Shown here piece by piece: positions 15,662 through 22,824 of a DNA stretch of 64,000 nt; within the stretch, counting starts at the first letter, position 1; each line of letters begins with the position of its first letter. Source of the DNA: Allobogoriella alba. GTDB taxonomy: Bacteria > Actinomycetota > Actinomycetes > Actinomycetales > Actinomycetaceae. The notes beneath the pieces are model-generated. The model worked only from the letters and a program-made list of their open reading frames with translations, ran no database searches and was not told the origin of the DNA. Made by a program: the position numbers and the translations under genes. The stretch spans positions 310,001 through 374,000 of the forward strand of contig NZ_JBHTCQ010000001.1 of the NCBI RefSeq assembly GCF_042665525.1, in the 5' to 3' direction.

Positions 15662-16576
15662 ATGACGCACGACCACGGGCCACCCGGAGCACCCGACCAC
15701 CGCACGCCGCTGGCGATCGCCTTCGGCGTCAGCGTGGTGGTCGTGCTCGCCCAGGCGGTCGGGGCGTGGATCACTGGCAGCCTGGCGCTGCTGGTGGACA
15801 CGGCGCACGTGCTGACGGACTCCGCGGGACTGCTCATGGCGCTCGTCGCCGCGTCGCTGACCCGCCGGCCACCGACCACGCGCCGCACGTGGGGCTACCG
15901 CCGCGCCGAGGTCCTCGCCGCGCTCGCCCAGTCGACGCTCCTGCTCGTCGTCGGCGCGTACGTCCTTCTCGAGGCCGTGCGCCGGCTGTGGGAGCCACCC
16001 GAGGTGCCGTCCAGCCTCATGGTGGTCTTCGGCGTCGTGGGGCTCGCCGGCAACGTCGTGGCGATGGCCGTCCTCGCACGACGGCGGGACGCGAACCTCA
16101 ACCTCCGGGCCGCCTTCCTCGAGGTGCTCAACGATGCACTCGGCTCCGTCGCCGTGGTCATCGCCGCCGTCGTCATCGCGACGACGGGGTGGCAGCGCGC
16201 CGACGCGGTCGCCGCCCTGGTCATCGGGGCGCTGATCCTGCCGCGAGCCATTCGCCTGCTGCGTCAGGCCACGTCCGTGCTGCTCGAGACGGCTCCGCCA
16301 GGACTGAACCTCGACGACGTACGCGCCCACCTGCTCGAGGTGCCGCACGTGCGGGACGTGCACGACCTGCACGCCTCACTGATCGCCACGGGTCTACCGG
16401 TCATCACGGCCCACGTGGTCGTCGACGACGACTGCTTCCGCGACGGGCACGCCGCCCGGATCCTCGACGAGCTCCAGGAGTGCGTCGCCACGCACTTCGA
16501 GGTCGCCGTCGAGCACTCGACGTTCCAGATCGAGCCGGTCAGGCACCAACGCCACGAGCACCCCACCCATGCCTGA
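15662..16576 (+). CDS. Cation diffusion facilitator, CzcD/ZitB-like
   Basis: A 304-residue divalent-cation/proton antiporter with six TM helices and a cytoplasmic C-terminal domain. The transport site appears as DTAHVLTDSAG in TM2 (His and Asp) and EVLNDALGS in TM5, where the more usual His is Glu, as in several actinobacterial members. The His-rich N-terminus (MTHDHG) and C-terminus (HQRHEHPTHA) can bind metal. Zinc export is the likely role. A GTG one codon upstream is an alternative start; AGGA lies 9 nt before the ATG. No metal-responsive regulator adjoins. Confidence 0.9.
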   Translation: MTHDHGPPGAPDHRTPLAIAFGVSVVVVLAQAVGAWITGSLALLVDTAHVLTDSAGLLMALVAASLTRRPPTTRRTWGYRRAEVLAALAQSTLLLVVGAYVLLEAVRRLWEPPEVPSSLMVVFGVVGLAGNVVAMAVLARRRDANLNLRAAFLEVLNDALGSVAVVIAAVVIATTGWQRADAVAALVIGALILPRAIRLLRQATSVLLETAPPGLNLDDVRAHLLEVPHVRDVHDLHASLIATGLPVITAHVVVDDDCFRDGHAARILDELQECVATHFEVAVEHSTFQIEPVRHQRHEHPTHA

Positions 16577-16671
16577 GCCGGATGCCGTGTCGAAGACCGC
16601 GTGGCTCGTTCGACGAGGGAGCGAGAGGTCGCGGGACACGGCCTGAGGACGACAACGACTGGGAGACAGGG

Positions 16672-17208
16672 ATGCGCAACCTCATCGTCAGCGAGTTCAT
16701 CACCCTCGACGGCATCATCGAGAACCCCGAGTGGACCTACACCGAGGTCAAGCCGCTGCCGGAGATGTTCTCCCTCAAGGAGCGCGAGCAGCAGGAGGCC
16801 GGCTGCCTGCTCCTGGGGCGGGTCTCCTACGACGAGTTCGCGCCGGTGTGGCCGTCGATGGAGGAGTTCGCGGAGTACAACGCCATGCCCAAGTACGTCG
16901 TCTCCTCGAGCCTGGAGGACCCGGAGTGGCACAACACCTCGGTGCTGCGCTCGCTCGAGGAGGTCCGGGAGCTCAAGGAGTCTGACGACGACGGCACGAT
17001 CCTCGTGCACGCCTCGGCAACCCTCGCGCAGGGCCTGCTCGCCGCGGGCCTCGTCGACCGGTACCACCTGCTGGTGTTCCCGATCCTGCTGGGCGGCGGC
17101 AAGCGCCTCTTCGCCGCCGAGGACGGCGCCCCGGCGAAACTCGCCCTCGCCGAGCACGAGACCTACGCCAACGGCGTCCAGATGCAGGTCTGGGACGTGG
17201 TGCGCTGA
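16672..17208 (+). CDS. Dihydrofolate-reductase/RibD C-terminal family protein
   Basis: A 178-residue protein of the RibD_C superfamily: MRNLIVSEFITLDGIIENPEW at the start, GCLLLGRVSYDEFAPVWP, and LVDRYHLLVFPILLGGGKRLFA near the end. These are small NADPH-binding reductases of unknown substrate found in many copies in actinobacteria; they do not replace DHFR. It is a complete length for the family. Alone between the CDF exporter and the convergent DUF1540 gene. Confidence 0.9.
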   Translation: MRNLIVSEFITLDGIIENPEWTYTEVKPLPEMFSLKEREQQEAGCLLLGRVSYDEFAPVWPSMEEFAEYNAMPKYVVSSSLEDPEWHNTSVLRSLEEVRELKESDDDGTILVHASATLAQGLLAAGLVDRYHLLVFPILLGGGKRLFAAEDGAPAKLALAEHETYANGVQMQVWDVVR

Positions 17209-17224
17209 GGAGGACCCGGCGTCC

Positions 17225-17530
17225 TCAGGCCGATCGCGGCTGGTACGTCAGGCAGTCGGCCTGGTCCTTGCCGGCACCGACGCGCACGGACGGCGCGGTG
17301 CACTCGAGGTTCTCGTTGTGCACGCAGTCCTGGCGCTGGCAGGCGCCGACGTGCGAGACGACCTTGTCGAGTCCGCCCTTGACGTTGAGCGGGATGAAGG
17401 TCTCGCAGGTGGCGTCCTCGGAACCACCGATGGTCACGGCGGCGGCGTGGCACTCGGAGTGGTCGTTGTAGGAGCAGCCGACCACCGAGCACTCGGTGAC
17501 GGCAGGAAGGTCGGCGAGCGTGGTCATCAT
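17225..17530 (-). CDS. DUF1540 cysteine-rich protein (two repeats)
   Basis: A 101-residue protein with eight Cys arranged in two DUF1540 modules: CSVVGCSYNDHSECHAAAV with a following CETF, and CQRQDCVHNENLECTAPSV with CLTY. The spacing suggests metal or disulfide knots; the function is unknown. Two tandem ATGs follow GGGAGGG, so either could start. An 8-bp stem lies in the 5' leader (17551-17571). Its convergent neighbour is the DHFR-like gene, 16 nt away. Confidence 0.88.
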   Translation of the reverse strand: MMTTLADLPAVTECSVVGCSYNDHSECHAAAVTIGGSEDATCETFIPLNVKGGLDKVVSHVGACQRQDCVHNENLECTAPSVRVGAGKDQADCLTYQPRSA

Positions 17531-17832
17531 GCCCTCCCGTTCCTCGTTCTTCGGGCGGTGGTTCCGCCCGAGGATTCGATCGTAGAACCATTGAACTCAT
17601 TTCGCCAGGCATTCTTATGGATTTGTGGGCGGCGATTCTCACGCATTACGTGAGGCACTTGTTTTCGAAATGATGGAGTGTCGAATTTCGGCTCACGGCA
17701 CCTGGGGCCGCCGCGCCGTCGTGCAGATAGCAGCCGAATGTCGGCTGAACGTTCGCGCGCGTCGGCACGTCGGATCACCGAGATGCGGATCCTCTTCGAT
17801 CGGCTCCCGTTCGAGCAGGCGAGCGAGGCAGA
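17531..17832. other. Intergenic region, lower GC, with an 8-bp palindrome
   Basis: About 300 bp between the divergent DUF1540 and TfoX-N genes. It is clearly richer in A+T than the rest of the window around 17575-17690, and I find no convincing gene. TCGGGCGG (17551-17558), TGGTT, CCGCCCGA (17564-17571) is a perfect 8-bp inverted repeat in the leader of the DUF1540 gene, an operator or leader hairpin. Promoters for both genes should lie here, but no -35/-10 pair stands out. Confidence 0.5.
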
Positions 17833-18195
17833 ATGATGGCCGTGACCACCGACGGCGACCGGTCCCGTCGCTCCCGCGGCATCCGAGCGTTGGACGCGCT
17901 CTCCGAGCGCTTTCGCGCGCTGCCCGGAGTCGACGGCGCCACGATGTTCGGCAGCCCGGCACTGAAGGTCCACGGCAAGGTGTTCGGCTTCGTCGGCACC
18001 GAGGGCGAGCTCATCGTCAAGGTGCCCGCGGACAGGGCGACGGCGCTGGTGGACCAAGGTGTCGCGGAACGCACTCGCATCGGCCGGAACGCCGCCCGCG
18101 AGTGGGTCGGGATCTCGCTCGAACACGCAGAGCTGTGGTCCGGCCTGCTCGAGGAATCTCGCCGCTACGTCGCCGACGGGAGCGACCCGGGGTAA
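17833..18195 (+). CDS. TfoX/Sxy N-terminal-domain protein
   Basis: A 120-residue protein of the TfoX-N type: VDGATMFGSPALKVHGKVFGFV, then ELIVKVPADRATALVDQGVAERT and REWVGISLEHAELWSGLLEESRRYV. Stand-alone TfoX-N proteins are common in actinobacteria; unlike full-length TfoX of proteobacteria they are not known to control competence. The start has GCGAGG about 5 nt upstream; two ATG codons in tandem. The stop is 4 nt before the convergent MarR-GNAT gene. Confidence 0.85.
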   Translation: MMAVTTDGDRSRRSRGIRALDALSERFRALPGVDGATMFGSPALKVHGKVFGFVGTEGELIVKVPADRATALVDQGVAERTRIGRNAAREWVGISLEHAELWSGLLEESRRYVADGSDPG

Positions 18196-18199
18196 GGGA

Positions 18200-19069
18200 T
18201 CAGGTCAGCTCCTTGGCGAAGAACAGCTCCGCGTAGGGGTTGTCGTTGTACCGCTCGATCCGGCGGTACCCGGCCCGCTCGTACATGGCGATCGCCTCGG
18301 CGAGCGTGGCGTTGGTGTCGAGCACCACGTGCGCGTAGCCCTGTCCGGCGGCCAGGCCCTCGAGGTGACGGAGCATCCGCGACCCGAGGCCGGCGCCGCG
18401 CCACTCCGGGTCCACCCACATCCGCTTGATCTCCGCCGTCGCGGTGCCTGCCTGCGGGGCGGGCCGTATGCCGCCGTAAGCGACCGGTTCGCCGTCGCTC
18501 GTGGCGACGACGTAGGTGGCGTCGGGCTCGGGGGCCGTCTCTGGATCGAAGCCGGTGGGGAAGCGCGCGGCCAGCTCGTCGTAGTAGCGCGACGTGGCGC
18601 GGCGAGCGATCGTGTCCGTGGCGGCCACCTCGCGCAGGTGCACGGTCGCGGCGCGGACCAGGAGGTCCGCGGTGGCGAGCGCCTCGTCGAGGCGCTGCTG
18701 CTGCCGCGGGGTGAGCACCTCGAGGATCCGCGCCGCCCGCTCCTCGGACCGCAGGTCCAGCTCGGCCCAGGCCGTGCGACCGGCGTCGGTGAGATGGACG
18801 ACTCGACGACGACGGTCGGCCGGGTCGGGCGTCACCCGGACCAGCCCCTCGCGCTCCAGGCGACGCAGCATCCGGGAGACGTGGCCGGAGTCGAGGTCGA
18901 GCCGCTCGCGCAGCTCGGCCACCGTGGCGCCCGCCGAGGCCGACCCGATCTCGAACAGCAGCCGCGAGACGCCGAGCGGCCGGCCGGTGCCCAGGAAGGA
19001 GTCCTCCAGGACGCCGATGCGCTGGGTGTAGGTGCGGTTGAAGTGCCGCAGGACCGCGGAGCTCGCCAT
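18200..19069 (-). CDS. MarR-GNAT fusion: regulator with acetyltransferase domain
   Basis: A 289-residue two-domain protein. Residues 1-145 are a MarR regulator (TVAELRERLDLDSGHVSRMLRRLEREGLV, then the wing TPDPADRRRRVVHLTDAG). Residues 150-289 are a GNAT acetyltransferase with acetyl-CoA loop WRGAGLGSRMLRHLE and end LAEAIAMYERAGYRRIERYN. This arrangement is a known but uncommon one; the acetyltransferase may modify a small molecule sensed by the regulator half, or a protein. TAAGGT lies 7 nt before the ATG and is embedded in a CTGAC/GTCAG dyad, indicating leaderless, self-repressed transcription. Confidence 0.92.
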   Translation of the reverse strand: MASSAVLRHFNRTYTQRIGVLEDSFLGTGRPLGVSRLLFEIGSASAGATVAELRERLDLDSGHVSRMLRRLEREGLVRVTPDPADRRRRVVHLTDAGRTAWAELDLRSEERAARILEVLTPRQQQRLDEALATADLLVRAATVHLREVAATDTIARRATSRYYDELAARFPTGFDPETAPEPDATYVVATSDGEPVAYGGIRPAPQAGTATAEIKRMWVDPEWRGAGLGSRMLRHLEGLAAGQGYAHVVLDTNATLAEAIAMYERAGYRRIERYNDNPYAELFFAKELT

Positions 19070-19073
19070 ATCT

Positions 19074-19087
19074 CTGACCTTAGTCAG
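19074..19087. promoter_or_regulatory. Operator over the MarR-GNAT promoter
   Basis: CTGAC, CTTA, GTCAG is a perfect 5-bp dyad whose centre overlaps the minus-strand -10 box TAAGGT (read on the minus strand), 7 nt before the start codon at 19069. Autorepression is the simple reading. Confidence 0.55.
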
Positions 19088-19098
19088 GTATTGCTCTC

Positions 19099-19134
19099 GC
19101 CGCCAGGCCCGCCAATGCCGCCAGGCCCGTCAAC
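19099..19134. repeat. Two 18-bp tandem repeats
   Basis: GCCGCCAGGCCCGCCAAT (19099-19116) is followed directly by GCCGCCAGGCCCGTCAAC (19117-19134), 16 of 18 identical. It lies between the divergent MarR-GNAT and nucleotidyltransferase genes. A further short direct repeat, CAACACTG, follows at 19131 and 19142. Confidence 0.7.
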
Positions 19135-19185
19135 ACTGCGCGCAACACTGTGCACAAGCCCGTGCGGCTGTGGTCTGGTGGTGGC

Positions 19186-19800
19186 ATGACGGGATGGCAG
19201 CAGGAGCGCGAGCAGGTCGTGGACCGCGCCCTGACGTGGACGTCGACCGTCCCGCAGCTCGACGGTCTGGTGCAGGTCGGCTCGGGAGTCACGGGCTTCC
19301 GGGACGAGTGGTCGGACGTCGACTTGGTCGCCGTCGCGCGCCCAGGCACGCACGATGCGGTCCTCGCGCAGGCCCGCAGCTTCCTCGGCGCGCTCGACGC
19401 GCTGGCGGTCACCGCGTGGTGGCACCGGCCGGGCGTCGTCGTGCTCTGCGCGCTCCTGCCCTCCGGCCTCGAGGTCGACCTCGGCGTCTGGACCCGGGAT
19501 GTGCTGTTCGCGTCCGGGCCGCGGTGGCGCGTGCTCGCCGCCCCGACGCCGGCCGCGCGCGCCCGGCTGGAGCACGCCTTGACGCACAACCCCGCCCTGC
19601 CGCGCCCGCACGAGGCGACGGCGGAGGGAACGGACCCGACGTGGCAGTACGTGCTCGCCGAGGCCGTCCGGGCCCGTCGTGGCGGCCGAGCCGTCGACGT
19701 CGCGGCCGTCGAGGCGACGCTGGCCGATTCGCCCTACCCGCCGCAGGTGCAAGACCTCCTCCTCCGGCTCGCCCGGGAGGTGGGGGCGCCCACTGGCTAG
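19186..19800 (+). CDS. Nucleotidyltransferase-fold protein
   Basis: A 204-residue protein with the Pol-beta-type nucleotidyltransferase signature: LVQVGSGVTGF followed by DEWSDVDLVAVARPG (Gly-Ser, then Asp-x-Asp) and a later acidic residue in GLEVDLGVW as third metal ligand. It resembles stand-alone aminoglycoside-adenylyltransferase-like proteins of unknown substrate. A C-terminal helical half is present. The start is ATG at 19186; a GTG 36 nt upstream is also open. Its divergent neighbour is the MarR-GNAT gene. Confidence 0.82.
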   Translation: MTGWQQEREQVVDRALTWTSTVPQLDGLVQVGSGVTGFRDEWSDVDLVAVARPGTHDAVLAQARSFLGALDALAVTAWWHRPGVVVLCALLPSGLEVDLGVWTRDVLFASGPRWRVLAAPTPAARARLEHALTHNPALPRPHEATAEGTDPTWQYVLAEAVRARRGGRAVDVAAVEATLADSPYPPQVQDLLLRLAREVGAPTG

Positions 19801-19822
19801 TCGACGGCAGCGCGTCAGGACG

Positions 19823-20431
19823 TCAGACCGTCCGCTTGCGGCCAGGCATCGGTCGCCGGCCGGTGAGGACGAGCAGGACGTCCTTCGCCGGCATCGTGAC
19901 CTCGTCCGGGCCGTCGCCGACCCTCACCTCAGCGTCGGTCGCGATCAGGCGCGTACCGCGCAGATCGACACCGAAGTAGTCGAAGTCGCGTCCGCCGGAG
20001 CCGTCGAGCACGAGGGCGATCCGCTCGGGCGGGACGGGCGGCAGGCAGAGCGGCTCGGTGATGTCCAGGCCGTGGATGACGTCATGGCTGAGCGCTCCGG
20101 CCTGTCCGCCGCCCGGAGGTTGCCAGGGGTGACGGATGTTCTCCCGGAGCACCTCGAGTAACTGGGCGTCGGTGAGCTTCGCGGTGTCCGCCTTCGCGGC
20201 TCGGTCCGCATACCTGTGGAACCTGAACCAGGACCGGAGGAGCCCGGCGAAGAACGCCGGACCGGAGATCCGGTAGGCCATCGTGATGTGGGCGACGACC
20301 TCGCGGACCCGCCATCCCTCGCACAACGACGGGGTCGCCCATTGCTCAGGGGTCAGTCCGGCCAGCAGGCCGACGAGGCGCTCGCGCTCGGCGAAGGTGG
20401 CGGCCTGCAGTGTCGCGGTGTCGGTGGTCAT
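19823..20431 (-). CDS. Maleylpyruvate isomerase-fold (TIGR03083-like) protein
   Basis: A 202-residue member of the mycothiol-dependent maleylpyruvate isomerase/DinB-like family. The first half has ERERLVGLLAGLTPEQWATPSLCEGWRVREVVAHI, a standard family opening with the metal-binding His of VAHI. Later, GALSHDVIHGLDI supplies the second His group. Most members are uncharacterised and may use mycothiol, the actinobacterial thiol. The ATG at 20431 (MTTDTATL) is preferred over an upstream open stretch without family similarity. Preceded by GGAGGACCGCAC on its strand. Confidence 0.88.
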   Translation of the reverse strand: MTTDTATLQAATFAERERLVGLLAGLTPEQWATPSLCEGWRVREVVAHITMAYRISGPAFFAGLLRSWFRFHRYADRAAKADTAKLTDAQLLEVLRENIRHPWQPPGGGQAGALSHDVIHGLDITEPLCLPPVPPERIALVLDGSGGRDFDYFGVDLRGTRLIATDAEVRVGDGPDEVTMPAKDVLLVLTGRRPMPGRKRTV

Positions 20432-20530
20432 GTGCGGTCCTCCCGTACTCGTGTGCGCGTGCTTGTCACTCCTGGTACGAGCACAGGTACGGAAACTCAT
20501 CGGCGGGCCTCGCAAGACCCGGGGGTCGGC

Positions 20531-21487
20531 TCAGGGTCTGGCGGGAAGCCCGAACTCGGCAAACCGGTCGGCCGTGCCGAGGAAGGTGACCGTGTGCGCC
20601 ACCAGACCGTCGCGCAGCTCGAGAAGGACGAGCGCGAAGGGGCCCAGGACGCCGTCGTCGTCCGGCCGGTACTGGCCCAGGCCCGGGGAGCCGTTGATCG
20701 CCGTCGGGAGAAGTCGGTCATGTGCGCACGCATCGCTGGCGTCGAGGGCCGCCGCGATCTGCTTCCGGCCGTCGAGCCGGAAGGCGAACGGCGGCATGGA
20801 GCTGATCGCATCCTCGCGGAGCAGCGCGGTCAGGCCGGCGATGTCGTGGGCCTCGAACGCCTCGACGTACCGGCGCAGGAGCTCCTGCTGGCTCGCGTCC
20901 TTCGGGTCGACGACGTCGGCCGGGTCCGGTCGCACGGCTTCGAGCGTCGTCCTGGCCCGCTGCAGCGCGCTGGTCACGGCGGGGACGCTCGTGCCGAGGA
21001 TCTCGGCGGTCTCCGCGGCACTGAACGCGAGGACGTCCCGGAGCACCAGGACGGCCCGCTGGCGTGGCGGGAGATGCTGCAGGGCGGCCACGAAGGCGAG
21101 CCGTACCGTCTCACGCCGGAGGACGACGTCACCCGGATCGGCCGCACCGAGCAGCCGGGAGTCGGGCATCGGCTCGACGAACCTCTCCGGCGGCAGTGGC
21201 GGCCCGATGTCGCCGCCGGACGTGGGTGGTGCGTCGACGAGCAGTGCTCGCCGGCGGGCCCCACGCAGCATGTCCAGGCAGATGTTCGTGGCGATGGCGT
21301 GCACCCAGGTGCTGAGCCGGCCACGCGCGGGGTCGTACCTGTCGAGGCTGCGATGGGCCCGCAGCAGCGTCTCCTGCACGGCGTCGTCGGTGTCGGCGGC
21401 GGCGCCGAGCATCCGGTAGCAGTAGCCCGTGAGCCGGCCCCGGAGTGCCTCGAGGTCCTCGACGGGTACGGCGGCGGACACGTTCAC
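20531..21487 (-). CDS. SigG-like ECF sigma factor with SnoaL-type C-terminal domain
   Basis: About 318 residues. Region 2: LTGYCYRMLGAAADTDDAVQETLLRAHRSLDRYDPARGRLSTWVHAIA; region 4: LPPRQRAVLVLRDVLAFSAAETAEILGTSVPAVTSALQRART. A NTF2/SnoaL-like domain follows (RYVEAFEAHDIAGLTALLREDA), as in TIGR02960/mycobacterial SigG proteins, where it replaces an anti-sigma factor. The start is unsure: GTG at 21487 (VNVSAAVPVEDL), GTG at 21502 or ATG at 21559. A structured repeat with a Crp-type site lies upstream (21566-21708) and may be its leader. Confidence 0.9.
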   Translation of the reverse strand: MNVSAAVPVEDLEALRGRLTGYCYRMLGAAADTDDAVQETLLRAHRSLDRYDPARGRLSTWVHAIATNICLDMLRGARRRALLVDAPPTSGGDIGPPLPPERFVEPMPDSRLLGAADPGDVVLRRETVRLAFVAALQHLPPRQRAVLVLRDVLAFSAAETAEILGTSVPAVTSALQRARTTLEAVRPDPADVVDPKDASQQELLRRYVEAFEAHDIAGLTALLREDAISSMPPFAFRLDGRKQIAAALDASDACAHDRLLPTAINGSPGLGQYRPDDDGVLGPFALVLLELRDGLVAHTVTFLGTADRFAEFGLPARP

Positions 21488-21565
21488 GGCAGCCACAGTC
21501 ACAGAGCATCGGCTCGACGACAAGGCTCTGGGCGTGAGGTCGGTCTGTTGCCGGCCCACCAGAAC

Positions 21566-21708
21566 GTCGCACCGGCGACCGGCCCGACGCCCCCTGCGAG
21601 TCGGGCCGGCGCGCCAGTGCGACGTGCCGGTGCGTGGAGGTCTCCCTCCACCCGAGAAGACGGGATCGGGGAATGGTGATGACGCTCGTCTGTGTGACTT
21701 GCATCACA
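21566..21708 (-). repeat. 143-bp duplicated block, copy 1 (Crp site plus two hairpins)
   Basis: Aligns without gaps to 22372-22514, offset 806 bp, with roughly 13 mismatches; the first ~99 bp differ at only three positions. On the minus strand it reads: Crp-type dyad, a 7-bp stem GTGGAGG/CCTCCAC closed by a GAGA (GNRA) tetraloop, then a long hairpin with a 12-bp outer stem (GTCGCACTGGCG with CGCCGGTGCGAC) and a 10-bp inner stem (CCGGCCCGAC/GTCGGGCCGG). It lies directly upstream of the SigG-like gene and faces the membrane gene at 21819. Confidence 0.85.
21693..21708. promoter_or_regulatory. Crp/GlxR-consensus palindrome, copy 1
   Basis: TGTGACTTGCATCACA matches the TGTGA-N6-TCACA consensus of Crp-family regulators exactly. 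It lies between the divergent SigG-like sigma gene and the small membrane gene, about 110 bp before the latter. A Crp-type protein of the GlxR/Cmr group is the likely binder. Confidence 0.7.
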
Positions 21709-21818
21709 TAGAGTCGGAGCCGGCTCACATCCGACCCGCTCCGCCTCACATGACGGCACCTCACGACGTCTCGTGAGGAGAGTTCATCGGACGGACCGCA
21801 CCCTGACGGAGGACGTGG

Positions 21819-22286
21819 ATGAGAGGACTCACTGCCCGCGGCACGGTCCGGCGCCCACGGGCGACTGTGCCCTGGCATCTCTGGGTCGTCGCCGTGCTCG
21901 TGCTCGGCCTCCACGTGGGCGGCATCTGGGACTACGTCAGCCTGCTCGGTCCCGATCGTGCCTACGTCGAGGCACAGGGTTGGGGTGAGGCCGGAGTGCA
22001 GTACTTCACCGACTATCCGGTCACGCTGCGCCTGCTGTGGACCGTGGTCCTCCTCGCCGGGACGGCGGCGCCGATCCTCATGCTCGCGCGGTCACGGAGG
22101 GCCGCCCCGTTCGCTCTGCTTGCCGCCGTCGTGCAGGTTGTGCTGATGGCCATCACGCTCGGGTTCCTGGGCCGGTGGGAAGCCCTCGGTCCGGGGACAG
22201 CGGCCTGGGATGCCGGCGTCGCGGCCGTGAACCTGGCGGTGTGGGCGTACTGCCGGACCTTGACCGAGAGAGCTGTTCTGACCTGA
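21819..22286 (+). CDS. Small four-helix membrane protein
   Basis: A 155-residue integral membrane protein with four hydrophobic segments (WHLWVVAVLVLGLHVGGIW, LRLLWTVVLLAGTAAPILML, FALLAAVVQVVLMAITLGFL, DAGVAAVNLAVWAY). No family recognised. Basic N-terminus (MRGLTARGTVRRPRAT) suggests it lies inside. The gene is framed by the two 143-bp direct repeats, each with a Crp-type site, and is divergent from a SigG-like sigma factor. GAGGACGTGG precedes the ATG. Recombination between the repeats would delete it. Confidence 0.78.
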   Translation: MRGLTARGTVRRPRATVPWHLWVVAVLVLGLHVGGIWDYVSLLGPDRAYVEAQGWGEAGVQYFTDYPVTLRLLWTVVLLAGTAAPILMLARSRRAAPFALLAAVVQVVLMAITLGFLGRWEALGPGTAAWDAGVAAVNLAVWAYCRTLTERAVLT

Positions 22287-22371
22287 GCGATGGATCCTGT
22301 CGCGCGCAGGGCTGAACGGGCGCCCGTCGGCGCCGTCGCGCTGTCCGACATCAGGTCAATGGAGCAACGGT

Positions 22372-22514
22372 GTCGCACCGGCGGCCGGCCCGGCGCCCCC
22401 TGCGAGTCGGGCCAGCGCGCCAGTGCGACGTGCCGGTGCGTGGAGGTCTCCCTCCACCCGAGAAGACGGGAACAGCGCATCGTGATGATGCGCGTTTGTG
22501 TGACCTGCGTCACA
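22372..22514 (-). repeat. 143-bp duplicated block, copy 2
   Basis: Direct repeat of 21566-21708, same orientation. The GTGGAGG-GAGA-CCTCCAC stem and the outer long stem are unchanged; the inner stem has one wobble-type and one disruptive change. It lies between the end of the membrane gene (22286, plus strand) and the end of the DUF1905 gene (22520, minus strand), so here it could also stop transcription from the sigma/DUF1905 operon. Confidence 0.85.
22499..22514. promoter_or_regulatory. Crp/GlxR-consensus palindrome, copy 2
   Basis: TGTGACCTGCGTCACA is again an exact TGTGA-N6-TCACA, and the symmetry extends to TGTGTGAC/GTCACACA. Although the repeat has drifted most in this part, the dyad bases are kept in both copies, which points to selection for protein binding. 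Confidence 0.65.
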
Positions 22515-22519
22515 CAGCG

Positions 22520-22822
22520 TCAGGAGGCCTGGATGGACATCCGGACGGTGACGACGTCGCCCTCGTCGATACCCTCGGCGCGACGTACCGCGACCTTGAC
22601 GGGCAGCAGGTAGCGCCCGTCCTTGGGCATCAGGGCGGTCGTGAACTCGGTCCCGCCGATGGCGGCGCGGACGGCGATGCATCCCCAGCCGTAGCTCACC
22701 TCGCCGGAGATGTCCTGGATCTCCGCGCTCTCGGCCTCGGGCAGACGGACGAACAGGTGGGGCGCCGGCCCCCGCCAGTAGATGATCTCGCCGTCGAAGG
22801 TCAGGTCCCCCGGCGAGCTCAT
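22520..22822 (-). CDS. DUF1905 domain protein
   Basis: A 100-residue protein that corresponds to the DUF1905 beta-barrel: GEIIYWRGPAPHLFVRLPE, then SYGWGCIAVRAAIGGTEFTTALMPKDGRYLLPVKVAVRRAEGIDEGDVV. The function is unknown; the family is common in actinobacteria and often fused to YdeI-like domains. The ATG lies 2 nt after the stop of the membrane-anchored sigma factor, so the two are co-transcribed, though a functional link is not evident. Confidence 0.88.
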   Translation of the reverse strand: MSSPGDLTFDGEIIYWRGPAPHLFVRLPEAESAEIQDISGEVSYGWGCIAVRAAIGGTEFTTALMPKDGRYLLPVKVAVRRAEGIDEGDVVTVRMSIQAS

Positions 22823-22824
22823 CC

